NCBI GenBank assembly: GCA_964057225.1
Contig: OZ059900.1
Coordinates: forward strand, 16,507,638-16,571,637
Length of the DNA: 64,000 nt
Source of the DNA: Auanema rhodensis
Lineage: Eukaryota > Nematoda > Chromadorea > Rhabditida > Rhabditidae
Direction: 5' to 3'
Numbering within the stretch: the stretch's first letter is position 1; every line of letters begins with the position of its first letter. Under the pieces are notes generated by a model. It worked only from the letters and a program-made list of their open reading frames with translations, had not been told where the DNA came from and ran no database searches. Shown one piece after another: positions 24,959-39,200 of this stretch. The translations under genes and the position numbers were made by a program.

Positions 24959-27900
24959 ACTAGACGTTGTACGAACAATTTTGAGCTAGGTTTCATTGAC
25001 ATTGCATGAGTTTGAACACATGAAATCGTAAGTCAAAACCTTGTTTACAGCGAAATTTCCAAAAACTGGTTTTCCAGCATAATAAAATATTTCTCATGGG
25101 AAATACTGTGTTTTTGTATTCTTCTAGTGTTCAGCATGTAAAATGCTTCATTTTAGTATGTAACACGCTGAAATTCGTTGCATTTGACGACTCATATGAA
25201 CAAAAATCGATTTAATCAATATTAGCCATAAGGGGCGTGCCCTCAGAATATGCTAATTTCCTTAATTTTCTAACCCCTGTTTTTTTGTCGTGAAAGTGGA
25301 ACTAGACGTTGTACGAACAATTTTGAGCTAGGTTTCATTGACATTGCATGAGTTTGAACACATGAAATCGTAAGTCAAAACCTTGTTTACAGCGAAATTT
25401 CCAAAAACTGGTTTTCCAGCATAATAAAATATTTCTCATGGGAAATACTGTGTTTTTGTATTCTTCTAGTGTTCAGCATGTAAAATGCTTCATTTTAGTA
25501 TGTAACACGCTGAAATTCGTTGCATTTGACGACTCATATGAACAAAAATCGATTTAATCAATATTAGCCATAAGGGGCGTGCCCTCAGAATATGCTAATT
25601 TCCTTAATTTTCTAACCCCTGTTTTTTTGTCGTGAAAGTGGAACTAGACGTTGTACGAACAATTTTGAGCTAGGTTTCATTGACATTGCATGAGTTTGAA
25701 CACATGAAATCGTAAGTCAAAACCTTGTTTACAGCGAAATTTCCAAAAACTGGTTTTCCAGCATAATAAAATATTTCTCATGGGAAATACTGTGTTTTTG
25801 TATTCTTCTAGTGTTCAGCATGTAAAATGCTTCATTTTAGTATGTAACACGCTGAAATTCGTTGCATTTGACGACTCATATGAACAAAAATCGATTTAAT
25901 CAATATTAGCCATAAGGGGCGTGCCCTCAGAATATGCTAATTTCCTTAATTTTCTAACCCCTGTTTTTTTGTCGTGAAAGTGGAACTAGACGTTGTACGA
26001 ACAATTTTGAGCTAGGTTTCATTGACATTGCATGAGTTTGAACACATGAAATCGTAAGTCAAAACCTTGTTTACAGCGAAATTTCCAAAAACTGGTTTTC
26101 CAGCATAATAAAATATTTCTCATGGGAAATACTGTGTTTTTGTATATTTCTAGTGTTCAGCATGTAAAATGCTTCATTTTAGTATGTAGCACGCTGAAAT
26201 TCGTTGCATTTGACGACTCATATGAACAAAAATCGATTTAATCAATATTAGCCATAAGGGGCGTGCCCTCAGAATATGCTAATTTCCTTAATTTTCTAAC
26301 CCCTGTTTTTTTGTCGTGAAAGTGGAACTAGACGTTGTACGAACAATTTTGAGCTAGGTTTCATTGACATTGCATGAGTTTGAACACATGAAATCGTAAG
26401 TCAAAACCTTGTTTACAGCGAAATTTCCAAAAACTGGTTTTCCAGCATAATAAAATATTTCTCATGGGAAATACTGTGTTTTTGTATTTTTCTAGTGTTC
26501 AGCATGTAAAATGCTTCATTTTAGTATGTAACACGCTGAAATTCGTTGCATTTGACGACTCATATGAACAAAAATCGATTTAATCAATATTAGCCATAAG
26601 GGGCGTGCCCTCAGAATATGCTAATTTCCTTAAATTTCTAACCCCTGTTTTTTGTCGTGAAAGTGGAACTAGACGTTGTACGAACAATTTTGAGCTAGGT
26701 TTCATTGACATTGCATGAGTTTGAACACATGAAATCGTAAGTCAAAACCTTGTTTACAGCGAAATTTCCAAAAACTGGTTTTCCAGCATAATAAAATATT
26801 TCTCATGGGAAATACTGTGTTTTTGTATTCTTCTAGTGTTCAGCATGTAAAATGCTTCATTTTAGTATGTAACACGCTGAAATTCGTTGCATTTAACGAC
26901 TCATATGAACAAAAATCGATTTAATCAATATTAGCCATAAGGGGCGTGCCCTCAGAATATGCTAATTTCCTTAATTTTCTAACCCCTGTTTTTTTGTCGT
27001 GAAAGTGGAACTAGACGTTGTATGAACATTTTTGAGCTAGGTTTCATTGACATTGCATGAGTTTGAACACATGAAATCGTAAGTCAAAACCTTGTTTACA
27101 GCGAAATTTCCAAAAACTGGTTTTCCAGCATAATAAAATATTTCTCATGGGAAATACTGTGTTTTTGTATTTTTCTAGTGTTCAGCATGTAAAATACTTC
27201 ATTTTAGTATGTAACACGCTGAAATTCGTTGCATTTGACGACTCATATGAACAAAAATCGATTTAATCAATATTAGCCATAAGGGGCGTGCCCTCAGAAT
27301 ATGCTAATTTCCTTAATTTTCTAACCCCTGTTTTTTTGTCGTGAAAGTGGAACTAGACGTTGTACGAACAATTTTGAGCTAGGTTTCATTGACATTGCAT
27401 GAGTTTGAACACATGAAATCGTAAGTCAAAACCTTGTTTACAGCGAAATTTCCAAAAACTGGTTTTCCAGCATAATAAAATATTTCTCATGGGAAATACT
27501 GTGTTTTTGTATTCTTCTAGTGTTCAGCATGTAAAATGCTTCATTTTAGTATGTAACACGCTGAAATTCGTTGCATTTGACGACTCATATGAACAAAAAT
27601 CGATTTAATCAATATTAGCCATAAGGGGCGTGCCCTCAGAATATGCTAATTTCCTTAATTTTCTAACCCCTGTTTTTTTGTCGTGAAAGTGGAACTAGAC
27701 GTTGTACGAACAATTTTGAGCTAGGTTTCATTGACATTGCATGAGTTTGAACACATGAAATCGTAAGTCAAAACCTTGTTTACAGCGAAATTTCCAAAAA
27801 CTGGTTTTCCAGCATAATAAAATATTTCTCATGGGAAATACTGTGTTTTTGTATTCTTCTAGTGTTCAGCATGTAAAATGCTTCATTTTAGTATGTAACA

Positions 27901-30900
27901 CGCTGAAATTCGTTGCATTTGACGACTCATATGAACAAAAATCGATTTAATCAATATTAGCCATAAGGGGCGTGCCCTCAGAATATGCTAATTTCCTTAA
28001 TTTTCTAACCCCTGTTTTTTTGTCGTGAAAGTGGAACTAGACGTTGTACGAACAATTTTGAGCTAGGTTTCATTGACATTGCATGAGTTTGAACACATGA
28101 AATCGTAAGTCAAAACCTTGTTTACAGCGAAATTTCCAAAAACTGGTTTTCCAGCATAATAAAATATTTCTCATGGGAAATACTGTGTTTTTGTATTCTT
28201 CTAGTGTTCAGCATGTAAAATGCTTCATTTTAGTATGTAACACGCTGAAATTCGTTGCATTTGACGACTCATATGAACAAAAATCGATTTAATCAATATT
28301 AGCCATAAGGGGCGTGCCCTCAGAATATGCTAATTTCCTTAATTTTCTAACCCCTGTTTTTTTGTCGTGAAAGTGGAACTAGACGTTGTACGAACAATTT
28401 TGAGCTAGGTTTCATTGACATTGCATGAGTTTGAACACATGAAATCGTAAGTCAAAACCTTGTTTACAGCGAAATTTCCAAAAACTGGTTTTCCAGCATA
28501 ATAAAATATTTCTCATGGGAAATACTGTGTTTTTGTATTCTTCTAGTGTTCAGCATGTAAAATGCTTCATTTTAGTATGTAACACGCTGAAATTCGTTGC
28601 ATTTGACGACTCATATGAACAAAAATCGATTTAATCAATATTAGCCATAAGGGGCGTGCCCTCAGAATATGCTAATTTCCTTAATTTTCTAACCCCTGTT
28701 TTTTTGTCGTGAAAGTGGAACTAGACGTTGTACGAACAATTTTGAGCTAGGTTTCATTGACATTGCATGAGTTTGAACACATGAAATCGTAAGTCAAAAC
28801 CTTGTTTACAGCGAAATTTCCAAAAACTGGTTTTCCAGCATAATAAAATATTTCTCATGGGAAATACTGTGTTTTTGTATATTTCTAGTGTTCAGCATGT
28901 AAAATGCTTCATTTTAGTATGTAGCACGCTGAAATTCGTTGCATTTGACGACTCATATGAACAAAAATCGATTTAATCAATATTAGCCATAAGGGGCGTG
29001 CCCTCAGAATATGCTAATTTCCTTAATTTTCTAACCCCTGTTTTTTTGTCGTGAAAGTGGAACTAGACGTTGTACGAACAATTTTGAGCTAGGTTTCATT
29101 GACATTGCATGAGTTTGAACACATGAAATCGTAAGTCAAAACCTTGTTTACAGCGAAATTTCCAAAAACTGGTTTTCCAGCATAATAAAATATTTCTCAT
29201 GGGAAATACTGTGTTTTTGTATTTTTCTAGTGTTCAGCATGTAAAATGCTTCATTTTAGTATGTAACACGCTGAAATTCGTTGCATTTGACGACTCATAT
29301 GAACAAAAATCGATTTAATCAATATTAGCCATAAGGGGCGTGCCCTCAGAATATGCTAATTTCCTTAAATTTCTAACCCCTGTTTTTTGTCGTGAAAGTG
29401 GAACTAGACGTTGTACGAACAATTTTGAGCTAGGTTTCATTGACATTGCATGAGTTTGAACACATGAAATCGTAAGTCAAAACCTTGTTTACAGCGAAAT
29501 TTCCAAAAACTGGTTTTCCAGCATAATAAAATATTTCTCATGGGAAATACTGTGTTTTTGTATTCTTCTAGTGTTCAGCATGTAAAATGCTTCATTTTAG
29601 TATGTAACACGCTGAAATTCGTTGCATTTAACGACTCATATGAACAAAAATCGATTTAATCAATATTAGCCATAAGGGGCGTGCCCTCAGAATATGCTAA
29701 TTTCCTTAATTTTCTAACCCCTGTTTTTTTGTCGTGAAAGTGGAACTAGACGTTGTATGAACATTTTTGAGCTAGGTTTCATTGACATTGCATGAGTTTG
29801 AACACATGAAATCGTAAGTCAAAACCTTGTTTACAGCGAAATTTCCAAAAACTGGTTTTCCAGCATAATAAAATATTTCTCATGGGAAATACTGTGTTTT
29901 TGTATTTTTCTAGTGTTCAGCATGTAAAATACTTCATTTTAGTATGTAACACGCTGAAATTCGTTGCATTTGACGACTCATATGAACAAAAATCGATTTA
30001 ATCAATATTAGCCATAAGGGGCGTGCCCTCAGAATATGCTAATTTCCTTAATTTTCTAACCCCTGTTTTTTTGTCGTGAAAGTGGAACTAGACGTTGTAC
30101 GAACAATTTTGAGCTAGGTTTCATTGACATTGCATGAGTTTGAACACATGAAATCGTAAGTCAAAACCTTGTTTACAGCGAAATTTCCAAAAACTGGTTT
30201 TCCAGCATAATAAAATATTTCTCATGGGAAATACTGTGTTTTTGTATTCTTCTAGTGTTCAGCATGTAAAATGCTTCATTTTAGTATGTAACACGCTGAA
30301 ATTCGTTGCATTTGACGACTCATATGAACAAAAATCGATTTAATCAATATTAGCCATAAGGGGCGTGCCCTCAGAATATGCTAATTTCCTTAATTTTCTA
30401 ACCCCTGTTTTTTTGTCGTGAAAGTGGAACTAGACGTTGTACGAACAATTTTGAGCTAGGTTTCATTGACATTGCATGAGTTTGAACACATGAAATCGTA
30501 AGTCAAAACCTTGTTTACAGCGAAATTTCCAAAAACTGGTTTTCCAGCATAATAAAATATTTCTCATGGGAAATACTGTGTTTTTGTATTCTTCTAGTGT
30601 TCAGCATGTAAAATGCTTCATTTTAGTATGTAACACGCTGAAATTCGTTGCATTTGACGACTCATATGAACAAAAATCGATTTAATCAATATTAGCCATA
30701 AGGGGCGTGCCCTCAGAATATGCTAATTTCCTTAATTTTCTAACCCCTGTTTTTTTGTCGTGAAAGTGGAACTAGACGTTGTACGAACAATTTTGAGCTA
30801 GGTTTCATTGACATTGCATGAGTTTGAACACATGAAATCGTAAGTCAAAACCTTGTTTACAGCGAAATTTCCAAAAACTGGTTTTCCAGCATAATAAAAT

Positions 30901-32479
30901 ATTTCTCATGGGAAATACTGTGTTTTTGTATTCTTCTAGTGTTCAGCATGTAAAATGCTTCATTTTAGTATGTAACACGCTGAAATTCGTTGCATTTGAC
31001 GACTCATATGAACAAAAATCGATTTAATCAATATTAGCCATAAGGGGCGTGCCCTCAGAATATGCTAATTTCCTTAATTTTCTAACCCCTGTTTTTTTGT
31101 CGTGAAAGTGGAACTAGACGTTGTACGAACAATTTTGAGCTAGGTTTCATTGACATTGCATGAGTTTGAACACATGAAATCGTAAGTCAAAACCTTGTTT
31201 ACAGCGAAATTTCCAAAAACTGGTTTTCCAGCATAATAAAATATTTCTCATGGGAAATACTGTGTTTTTGTATATTTCTAGTGTTCAGCATGTAAAATGC
31301 TTCATTTTAGTATGTAGCACGCTGAAATTCGTTGCATTTGACGACTCATATGAACAAAAATCGATTTAATCAATATTAGCCATAAGGGGCGTGCCCTCAG
31401 AATATGCTAATTTCCTTAATTTTCTAACCCCTGTTTTTTTGTCGTGAAAGTGGAACTAGACGTTGTACGAAGAATTTTGAGCTAGGTTTCATTGACATTG
31501 CATGAGTTTGAACACATGAAATCGTAAGTCAAAACCTTGTTTACAGCGAAATTTCCAAAAACTGGTTTTCCAGCATAATAAAATATTTCTCATGGGAAAT
31601 ACTGTGTTTTTGTATTCTTCTAGTGTTCAGCATGTAAAATGCTTCATTTTAGTATGTAACACGCTGAAATTCGTTGCATTTGACGACTCATATGAACAAA
31701 AATCGATTTAATCAATATTAGCCATAAGGGGCGTGCCCTCAGAATATGCTAATTTCCTTAAATTTCTAACCCCTGTTTTTTGTCGTGAAAGTGGAACTAG
31801 ACGTTGTACGAATAATTTTGAGCTAGGTTTCATTGACATTGCATGAGTTTGAACACATGAAATCGTAAGTCAAAACCTTGTTTACAGCGAAATTTCCAAA
31901 AACTGGTTTTCCAGCATAATAAAATATTTCTCATGGGAAATACTGTGTTTTTGTATTCTTCTAGTGTTCAGCATGTAAAATGCTTCATTTTAGTATGTAA
32001 CACGCTGAAATTCGTTGCATTTAACGACTCATATGAACAAAAATCGATTTAATCAATATTAGCCATAAGGGGCGTGCCCTCAGAATATGCTAATTTCCTT
32101 AATTTTCTAACCCCTGTTTTTTTGTCGTGAAAGTGGAACTAGACGTTGTATGAACATTTTTGAGCTAGGTTTCATTGACATTGCATGAGTTTGAACACAT
32201 GAAATCGTAAGTCAAAACCTTGTTTACAGCGAAATTTCCAAAAACTGGTTTTCCAGCATAATAAAATATTTCTCATGGGAAATACTGTGTTTTTGTATTT
32301 TTCTAGTGTTCAGCATGTAAAATACTTCATTTTAGTATGTAACACGCTGAAATTCGTTGCATTTGACGACTCATATGAACAAAAATCGATTTAATCAATA
32401 TTAGCCATAAGGGGCGTGCCCTCAGAATATGCTAATTTCCTTAATTTTCTAACCCTTGTTTTTTTGTCGTGAAAGTGGA
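24959..32479. repeat. 7/8-unit HOR of satellite A, three tandem copies
   Basis: Copies are M74-M80 (24959-27351, 7 units), M81-M88 (27352-30086, 8 units) and M89-M95 (30087-32479, 7 units). Each has a run of TATTCTTC units (three, four, three), then TATATTTC with TAGCACG, TTAAATTTC with T6, TATTCTTC with TTAACGAC, and ATGAAC with ATACTTC. Distances between the TATATTTC markers are 2735 bp (26142 to 28877) and 2393 bp (28877 to 31270), which are 8 and 7 units minus one T. The middle copy has gained one TATTCTTC unit, or the others lost one. Private changes in the third copy: ACGAAGAATTTT (M93) and ACGAATAATTTT (M94). Confidence 0.85.
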
Positions 32480-33846
32480 ACTAGACGTTGTACGAACAAT
32501 TTTGAGCTAGGTTTCATTGACATTGCATGAGTTTGAACACATGAAATCGTAAGTCAAAACCTTGTTTACAGCGAAATTTCCAAAAACTGGTTTTCCAGCA
32601 TAATAAAATATTTCTCATGGGAAATACTGTGTTTTTGTATTTTTCTAGTGTTCAGCATGTAAAATGCTTCATTTTAGTATGTAACACGCTGAAATTCGTT
32701 GCATTTGACGAATCATATGAACAAAAATCGATTTAATCAATATTAGCCATAAGGGGCGTGCCCTCAGAATATGCTAATTTCCTTAATTTTCTAACCCCTG
32801 TTTTTTGTCGTGAAAGTGGAACTAGACGTTGTACGAATAATTTTGAGCTAGGTTTCATTGACATTGCATGAGTTTGAACACATGAAATCGTAAGTCAAAA
32901 CCTTGTTTACAGCGAAATTTCCAAAAACTGGTTTTCCAGCATAATAAAATATTTCTCATGGGAAATACTGTGTTTTTGTATTCTTCTAGTGTTCAGCATG
33001 TAAAATGCTTCATTTTAGTATGTAACACGCTGAAATTCGTTGCATTTAACGACTCATATGAACAAAAATCGATTTAATCAATATTAGCCATAAGGGGCGT
33101 GCCCTCAGAATATGCTAATTTCCTTAATTTTCTAACCCCTGTTTTTTTGTCGTGAAAGTGGAACTAGACGTTGTATGAACATTTTTGAGCTAGGTTTCAT
33201 TGACATTGCATGAGTTTGAACACATGAAATCGTAAGTCAAAACCTTGTTTACAGCGAAATTTCCAAAAACTGGTTTTCCAGCATAATAAAATATTTCTCA
33301 TGGGAAATACTGTGTTTTTGTATTTTTCTAGTGTTCAGCATGTAAAATACTTCATTTTAGTATGTAACACGCTGAAATTCGTTGCATTTGACGACTCATA
33401 TGAACAAAAATCGATTTAATCAATATTAGCCATAAGGGGCGTGCCCTCAGAATATGCTAATTTCCTTAATTTTCTAACCCTTGTTTTTTTGTCGTGAAAG
33501 TGGAACTAGACGTTGTACGAACAATTTTGAGCTAGGTTTCATTGACATTGCATGAGTTTGAACACATGAAATCGTAAGTCAAAACCTTGTTTACAGCGAA
33601 ATTTCCAAAAACTGGTTTTCCAGCATAATAAAATATTTCTCATGGGAAATACTGTGTTTTTGTATTTTTCTAGTGTTCAGCATGTAAAATGCTTCATTTT
33701 AGTATGTAACACGCTGAAATTCGTTGCATTTGACGAATCATATGAACAAAAATCGATTTAATCAATATTAGCCATAAGGGGCGTGCCCTCAGAATATGCT
33801 AATTTCCTTAATTTTCTAACCCCTGTTTTTTTGTCGTGAAAGTGGA
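31796..33846. repeat. 3-unit HOR, two tandem copies (1025 and 1026 bp)
   Basis: M94-M96 (31796-32820) and M97-M99 (32821-33846) share ACGAATAATTTT with TATTCTTC and TTAACGAC; ATGAAC with ATACTTC and CCCTTG; and GACGAATC. ACGAATAA occurs only in M94 and M97, so the duplication is recent. The copies differ by one T in the last tract (T6 in M96, T7 in M99). This overlaps the end of the 7/8-unit HOR, so the duplication happened at the boundary of two domains. Confidence 0.85.
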
Positions 33847-36240
33847 ACTAGACGTTGTACGAACAATTTTGAGCTAGGTTTCATTGACATTGCATGAGTT
33901 TGAACACATGAAATCGTAAGTCAAAACCTTGTTTACAGCGAAATTTCCAAAAACTGGTTTTCCAGCATAATAAAATATTTCTCATGGGAAATACTGTGTT
34001 TTCGTATTTTTCTAGTGTTCAGCATGTAAAATGGTTCATTTTAGTATGTAACACGCTGAAATTCGTTGCATTTGACGACTCATATGAACAAAAATCGATT
34101 TAATCAATATTAGCCATAAGGGGCGTGCCCTCAGAATATGCTAATTTCCTTAATTTTCTAACCCCTGTTTTTTTGTCGTGAAAGTGGAACTAGACGTTGT
34201 ACGAACAATTTTGAGCTAGGTTTCATTGACATTGCATGAGTTTGAACACATGAAATCGTAAGTCAAAACCTTGTTTACAGCGAAATTTCCAAAAACTGGT
34301 TTTCCAGCATAATAAAATATTTCTCATGGGAAATACTGTGTTTTTGTATTTTTCTAGTGTTCAGCATGTAAAATGCTTCATTTTAGTATGTAACACGCTG
34401 AAATTCGTTGCATTTAACGACTCATATGAACAAAAATCGATTTAATCAATATTAGCCATAAGGGGCGTGCCCTCAGAATATGCTAATTTCCTTAATTTTC
34501 TAACCCCTGTTTTTTTGTCGTGAAAGTGGAATTAGACGTTGTATGAACATTTTTGAGCTAGGTTTCATTGACATTGCATGAGTTTGAACACATGAAATCG
34601 TAAGTCAAAACCTTGTTTACAGCGAAATTTCCAAAAACTGGTTTTCCAGCATAATAAAATATTTCTCATGGGAAATACTGTGTTTTTGTATTTTTCTAGT
34701 GTTCAGCATGTAAAATGCTTCATTTTAGTATGTAACACGCTGAAATTCGTTGCATTTAACGACTCATATGAACAAAAATCGATTTAATCAATATTAGCCA
34801 TAAGGGGCGTGCCCTCAGAATATGCTAATTTCCTTAATTTTCTAACCCCTGTTTTTTTGTCGTGAAAGTGGAACTAGACGTTGTATGAACATTTTTGAGC
34901 TAGGTTTCATTGACATTGCATGAGTTTGAACACATGAAATCGTAAGTCAAAACCTTGTTTACAGCGAAATTTCCAAAAACTGGTTTTCCAGCATAATAAA
35001 ATATTTCTCATGGGAAATACTGTGTTTTTGTATTTTTCTAGTGTTCAGCATGTAAAATACTTCATTTTAGTATGTAACACGCTGAAATTCGTTGCATTTG
35101 ACGACTCATATGAACAAAAATCGATTTAATCAATATTAGCCATAAGGGGCGTGCCCTCAGAATATGCTAATTTCCTTAATTTTCTAACCCTTGTTTTTTT
35201 GTCGTGAAAGTGGAACTAGACGTTGTACGAACAATTTTGAGCTAGGTTTCATTGACATTGCATGAGTTTGAACACATGAAATCGTAAGTCAAAACCTTGT
35301 TTACAGCGAAATTTCCAAAAACTGGTTTTCCAGCATAATAAAATATTTCTCATGGGAAATACTGTGTTTTTGTATTTTTCTAGTGTTCAGCATGTAAAAT
35401 GCTTCATTTTAGTATGTAACACGCTGAAATTCGTTGCATTTGACGAATCATATGAACAAAAATCGATTTAATCAATATTAGCCATAAGGGGCGTGCCCTC
35501 AGAATATGCTAATTTCCTTAATTTTCTAACCCCTGTTTTTTTGTCGTGAAAGTGGAACTAGACGTTGTACGAACAATTTTGAGCTAGGTTTCATTGACAT
35601 TGCATGAGTTTGAACACATGAAATCGTAAGTCAAAACCTTGTTTACAGCGAAATTTCCAAAAACTGGTTTTCCAGCATAATAAAATATTTCTCATGGGAA
35701 ATACTGTGTTTTTGTATTTTTCTAGTGTTCAGCATGTAAAATGGTTCATTTTAGTATGTAACACGCTGAAATTCGTTGCATTTGACGACTCATATGAACA
35801 AAAATCGATTTAATCAATATTAGCCATAAGGGGCGTGCCCTCAGAATATGCTAATTTCCTTAATTTTCTAACCCCTGTTTTTTTGTCGTGAAAGTGGAAC
35901 TAGACGTTGTACGAACAATTTTGAGCTAGGTTTCATTGACATTGCATGAGTTTGAACACATGAAATCGTAAGTCAAAACCTTGTTTACAGCGAAATTTCC
36001 AAAAACTGGTTTTCCAGCATAATAAAATATTTCTCATGGGAAATACTGTGTTTTTGTATTTTTCTAGTGTTCAGCATGTAAAATGCTTCATTTTAGTATG
36101 TAACACGCTGAAATTCGTTGCATTTGACGACTCATATGAACAAAAATCGATTTAATCAATATTAGCCATAAGGGGCGTGCCCTCAGAATATGCTAATTTC
36201 CTTAATTTTCTGACCCCTGTTTTTTTGTCGTGAAAGTGGA
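33847..36240. repeat. Satellite A segment M100-M106, displaced copies of earlier blocks
   Basis: M100-M102 (TTTCGTA with ATGGTTC; TTAACGAC; GAATTAGACG with ATGAAC) echo M70-M72. M102 lacks the GCTATAAGG of M72 and instead carries TTAACGAC, so its right half has a different origin. M103-M106 (ATGAAC with ATACTTC and CCCTTG; GACGAATC; ATGGTTC; CTGACCCC) repeat the marker order of M49-M52 at 16410-17777. Confidence 0.7.
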
Positions 36241-39200
36241 ACTAGACGTTGTACGAACAATTTTGAGCTAGGTTTCATTGACATTGCATGAGTTTGAACA
36301 CATGAAATCGTAAGTCAAAACCTTGTTTACAGCGAAATTTCCAAAAACTGGTTTTCCAGCATAATAAAATATTTCTCATGGGAAATACTGTGTTTTTGTA
36401 TTTTTCTAGTGTTCAGCATGTAAAATGCTTCATTTTAGTATGTAACACGCTGAAATTCGTTGCATTTGACGACTCATATGAACAAAAATCGATTTAATCA
36501 ATATTAGCTATAAGGGGCGTGCCCTCAGAATATGCTAATTTCCTTAATTTTCTAACCCCTGTTTTTTTGTCGTGAAAGTGGAACTAGACGTTGTACGAAC
36601 AATTTTGAGCTAAGTTTCATTGACATTGCATGAGTTTGAACACATGAAATCGTAAGTCAAAACCTTGTTTACAGCGAAATTTCCAAAAACTGGTTTTCCA
36701 GCATAATAAAATATTTCTCATGGGAAATACTGTGTTTTTGTTTTTTTCTAGTGTTCAGCATGTAAAATGCTTCATTTTAGTATGTAACACGCTGAAATTC
36801 GTTGCATTTGACGACTCATATGAACAAAAATCGATTTAATCAATATTAGCCATAAGGGGCGTGCCCTCAGAATATGCTAATTTCCTTAATTTTCTAACCC
36901 CTGTTTTTTTGTCGTGAAAGTGGAACTAGACGTTGTACGAACAATTTTGAGCTAGGTTTCATTGACATTGCATGAGTTTGAACACATGAAATCGTAAGTC
37001 AAAACCTTGTTTACAGCGAAATTTCCAAAAACTGGTTTTCCAGCATAATAAAATATTTCTCATGGGAAATACTGTGTTTTTGTATTCTTCTAGTGTTCAG
37101 CATGTAAAATGCTTCATTTTAGTATGTAACACGCTGAAATTCGTTGCATTTGACGACTCATATGAACAAAAATCGATTTAATCAATATTAGCCATAAGGG
37201 GCGTGCCCTCAGAATATGCTAATTTCCTTAATTTTCTAACCCCTGTTTTTTTGTCGTGAAAGTGGAACTAGACGTTGTACGAACAATTTTGAGCTAGGTT
37301 TCATTGACATTGCATGAGTTTGAACACATGAAATCGTAAGTCAAAACCTTGTTTACAGCGAAATTTCCAAAAACTGGTTTTCCAGCATAATAAAATATTT
37401 CTCATGGGAAATACTGTGTTTTTGTATTTTTCTAGTGTTCAGCATGTAAAATGCTTCATTTTAGTATGTAACACGCTGAAATTCGTTGCATTTGACGACT
37501 CATATGAACAAAAATCGATTTAATCAATATTAGCCATAAGGGGCGTGCCCTCAGAATATGCTAATTTCCTTAATTTTCTAACCCCTGTTTTTTTGTCGTG
37601 AAAGTGGAACTAGACGTTGTACGAACAATTTTGAGCTAGGTTTCATTGACATTGCATGAGTTTGAACACATGAAATCGTAAGTCAAAACCTTGTTTACAG
37701 CGAAATTTCCAAAAACTGGTTTTCCAGCATAATAAAATATTTCTCATGGGAAATACTGTGTTTTTGTATTTTTCTAGTGTTCAGCATGTAAAATGCTTCA
37801 TTTTAGTATGTAACACGCTGAAATTCGTTGCATTTGACGACTCATATGAACAAAAATCGATTTAATCAATATTAGCTATAAGGGGCGTGCCCTCAGAATA
37901 TGCTAATTTCCTTAATTTTCTAACCCCTGTTTTTTTGTCGTGAAAGTGGAACTAGACGTTGTACGAACAATTTTGAGCTAAGTTTCATTGACATTGCATG
38001 AGTTTGAACACATGAAATCGTAAGTCAAAACCTTGTTTACAGCGAAATTTCCAAAAACTGGTTTTCCAGCATAATAAAATATTTCTCATGGGAAATACTG
38101 TGTTTTTGTTTTTTTCTAGTGTTCAGCATGTAAAATGCTTCATTTTAGTATGTAACACGCTGAAATTCGTTGCATTTGACGACTCATATGAACAAAAATC
38201 GATTTAATCAATATTAGCCATAAGGGGCGTGCCCTCAGAATATGCTAATTTCCTTAATTTTCTAACCCCTGTTTTTTTGTCGTGAAAGTGGAACTAGACG
38301 TTGTACGAACAATTTTGAGCTAGGTTTCATTGACATTGCATGAGTTTGAACACATGAAATCGTAAGTCAAAACCTTGTTTACAGCGAAATTTCCAAAAAC
38401 TGGTTTTCCAGCATAATAAAATATTTCTCATGGGAAATACTGTGTTTTTGTATTCTTCTAGTGTTCAGCATGTAAAATGCTTCATTTTAGTATGTAACAC
38501 GCTGAAATTCGTTGCATTTGACGACTCATATGAACAAAAATCGATTTAATCAATATTAGCCATAAGGGGCGTGCCCTCAGAATATGCTAATTTCCTTAAT
38601 TTTCTAACCCCTGTTTTTTTGTCGTGAAAGTGGAACTAGACGTTGTACGAACAATTTTGAGCTAGGTTTCATTGACATTGCATGAGTTTGAACACATGAA
38701 ATCGTAAGTCAAAACCTTGTTTACAGCGAAATTTCCAAAAACTGGTTTTCCAGCATAATAAAATATTTCTCATGGGAAATACTGTGTTTTTGTATTCTTC
38801 TAGTGTTCAGCATGTAAAATGCTTCATTTTAGTATGTAACACGCTGAAATTCGTTGCATTTGACGACTCATATGAACAAAAATCGATTTAATCAATATTA
38901 GCCATAAGGGGCGTGCCCTCAGAATATGCTAATTTCCTTAATTTTCTAACCCCTGTTTTTTGTCGTGAAAGTGGAACTAGACGTTGTACGAACAATTTTG
39001 AGCTAGGTTTCATTGACATTGCATGAGTTTGAACACATGAAATCGTAAGTCAAAACCTTGTTTACAGCGAAATTTCCAAAAACTGGTTTTCCAGCATAAT
39101 AAAATATTTCTCATGGGAAATACTGTGTTTTTGTTTTTTTCTAGTGTTCAGCATGTAAAATGCTTCATTTTAGTATGTAACACGCTGAAATTCGTTGCAT

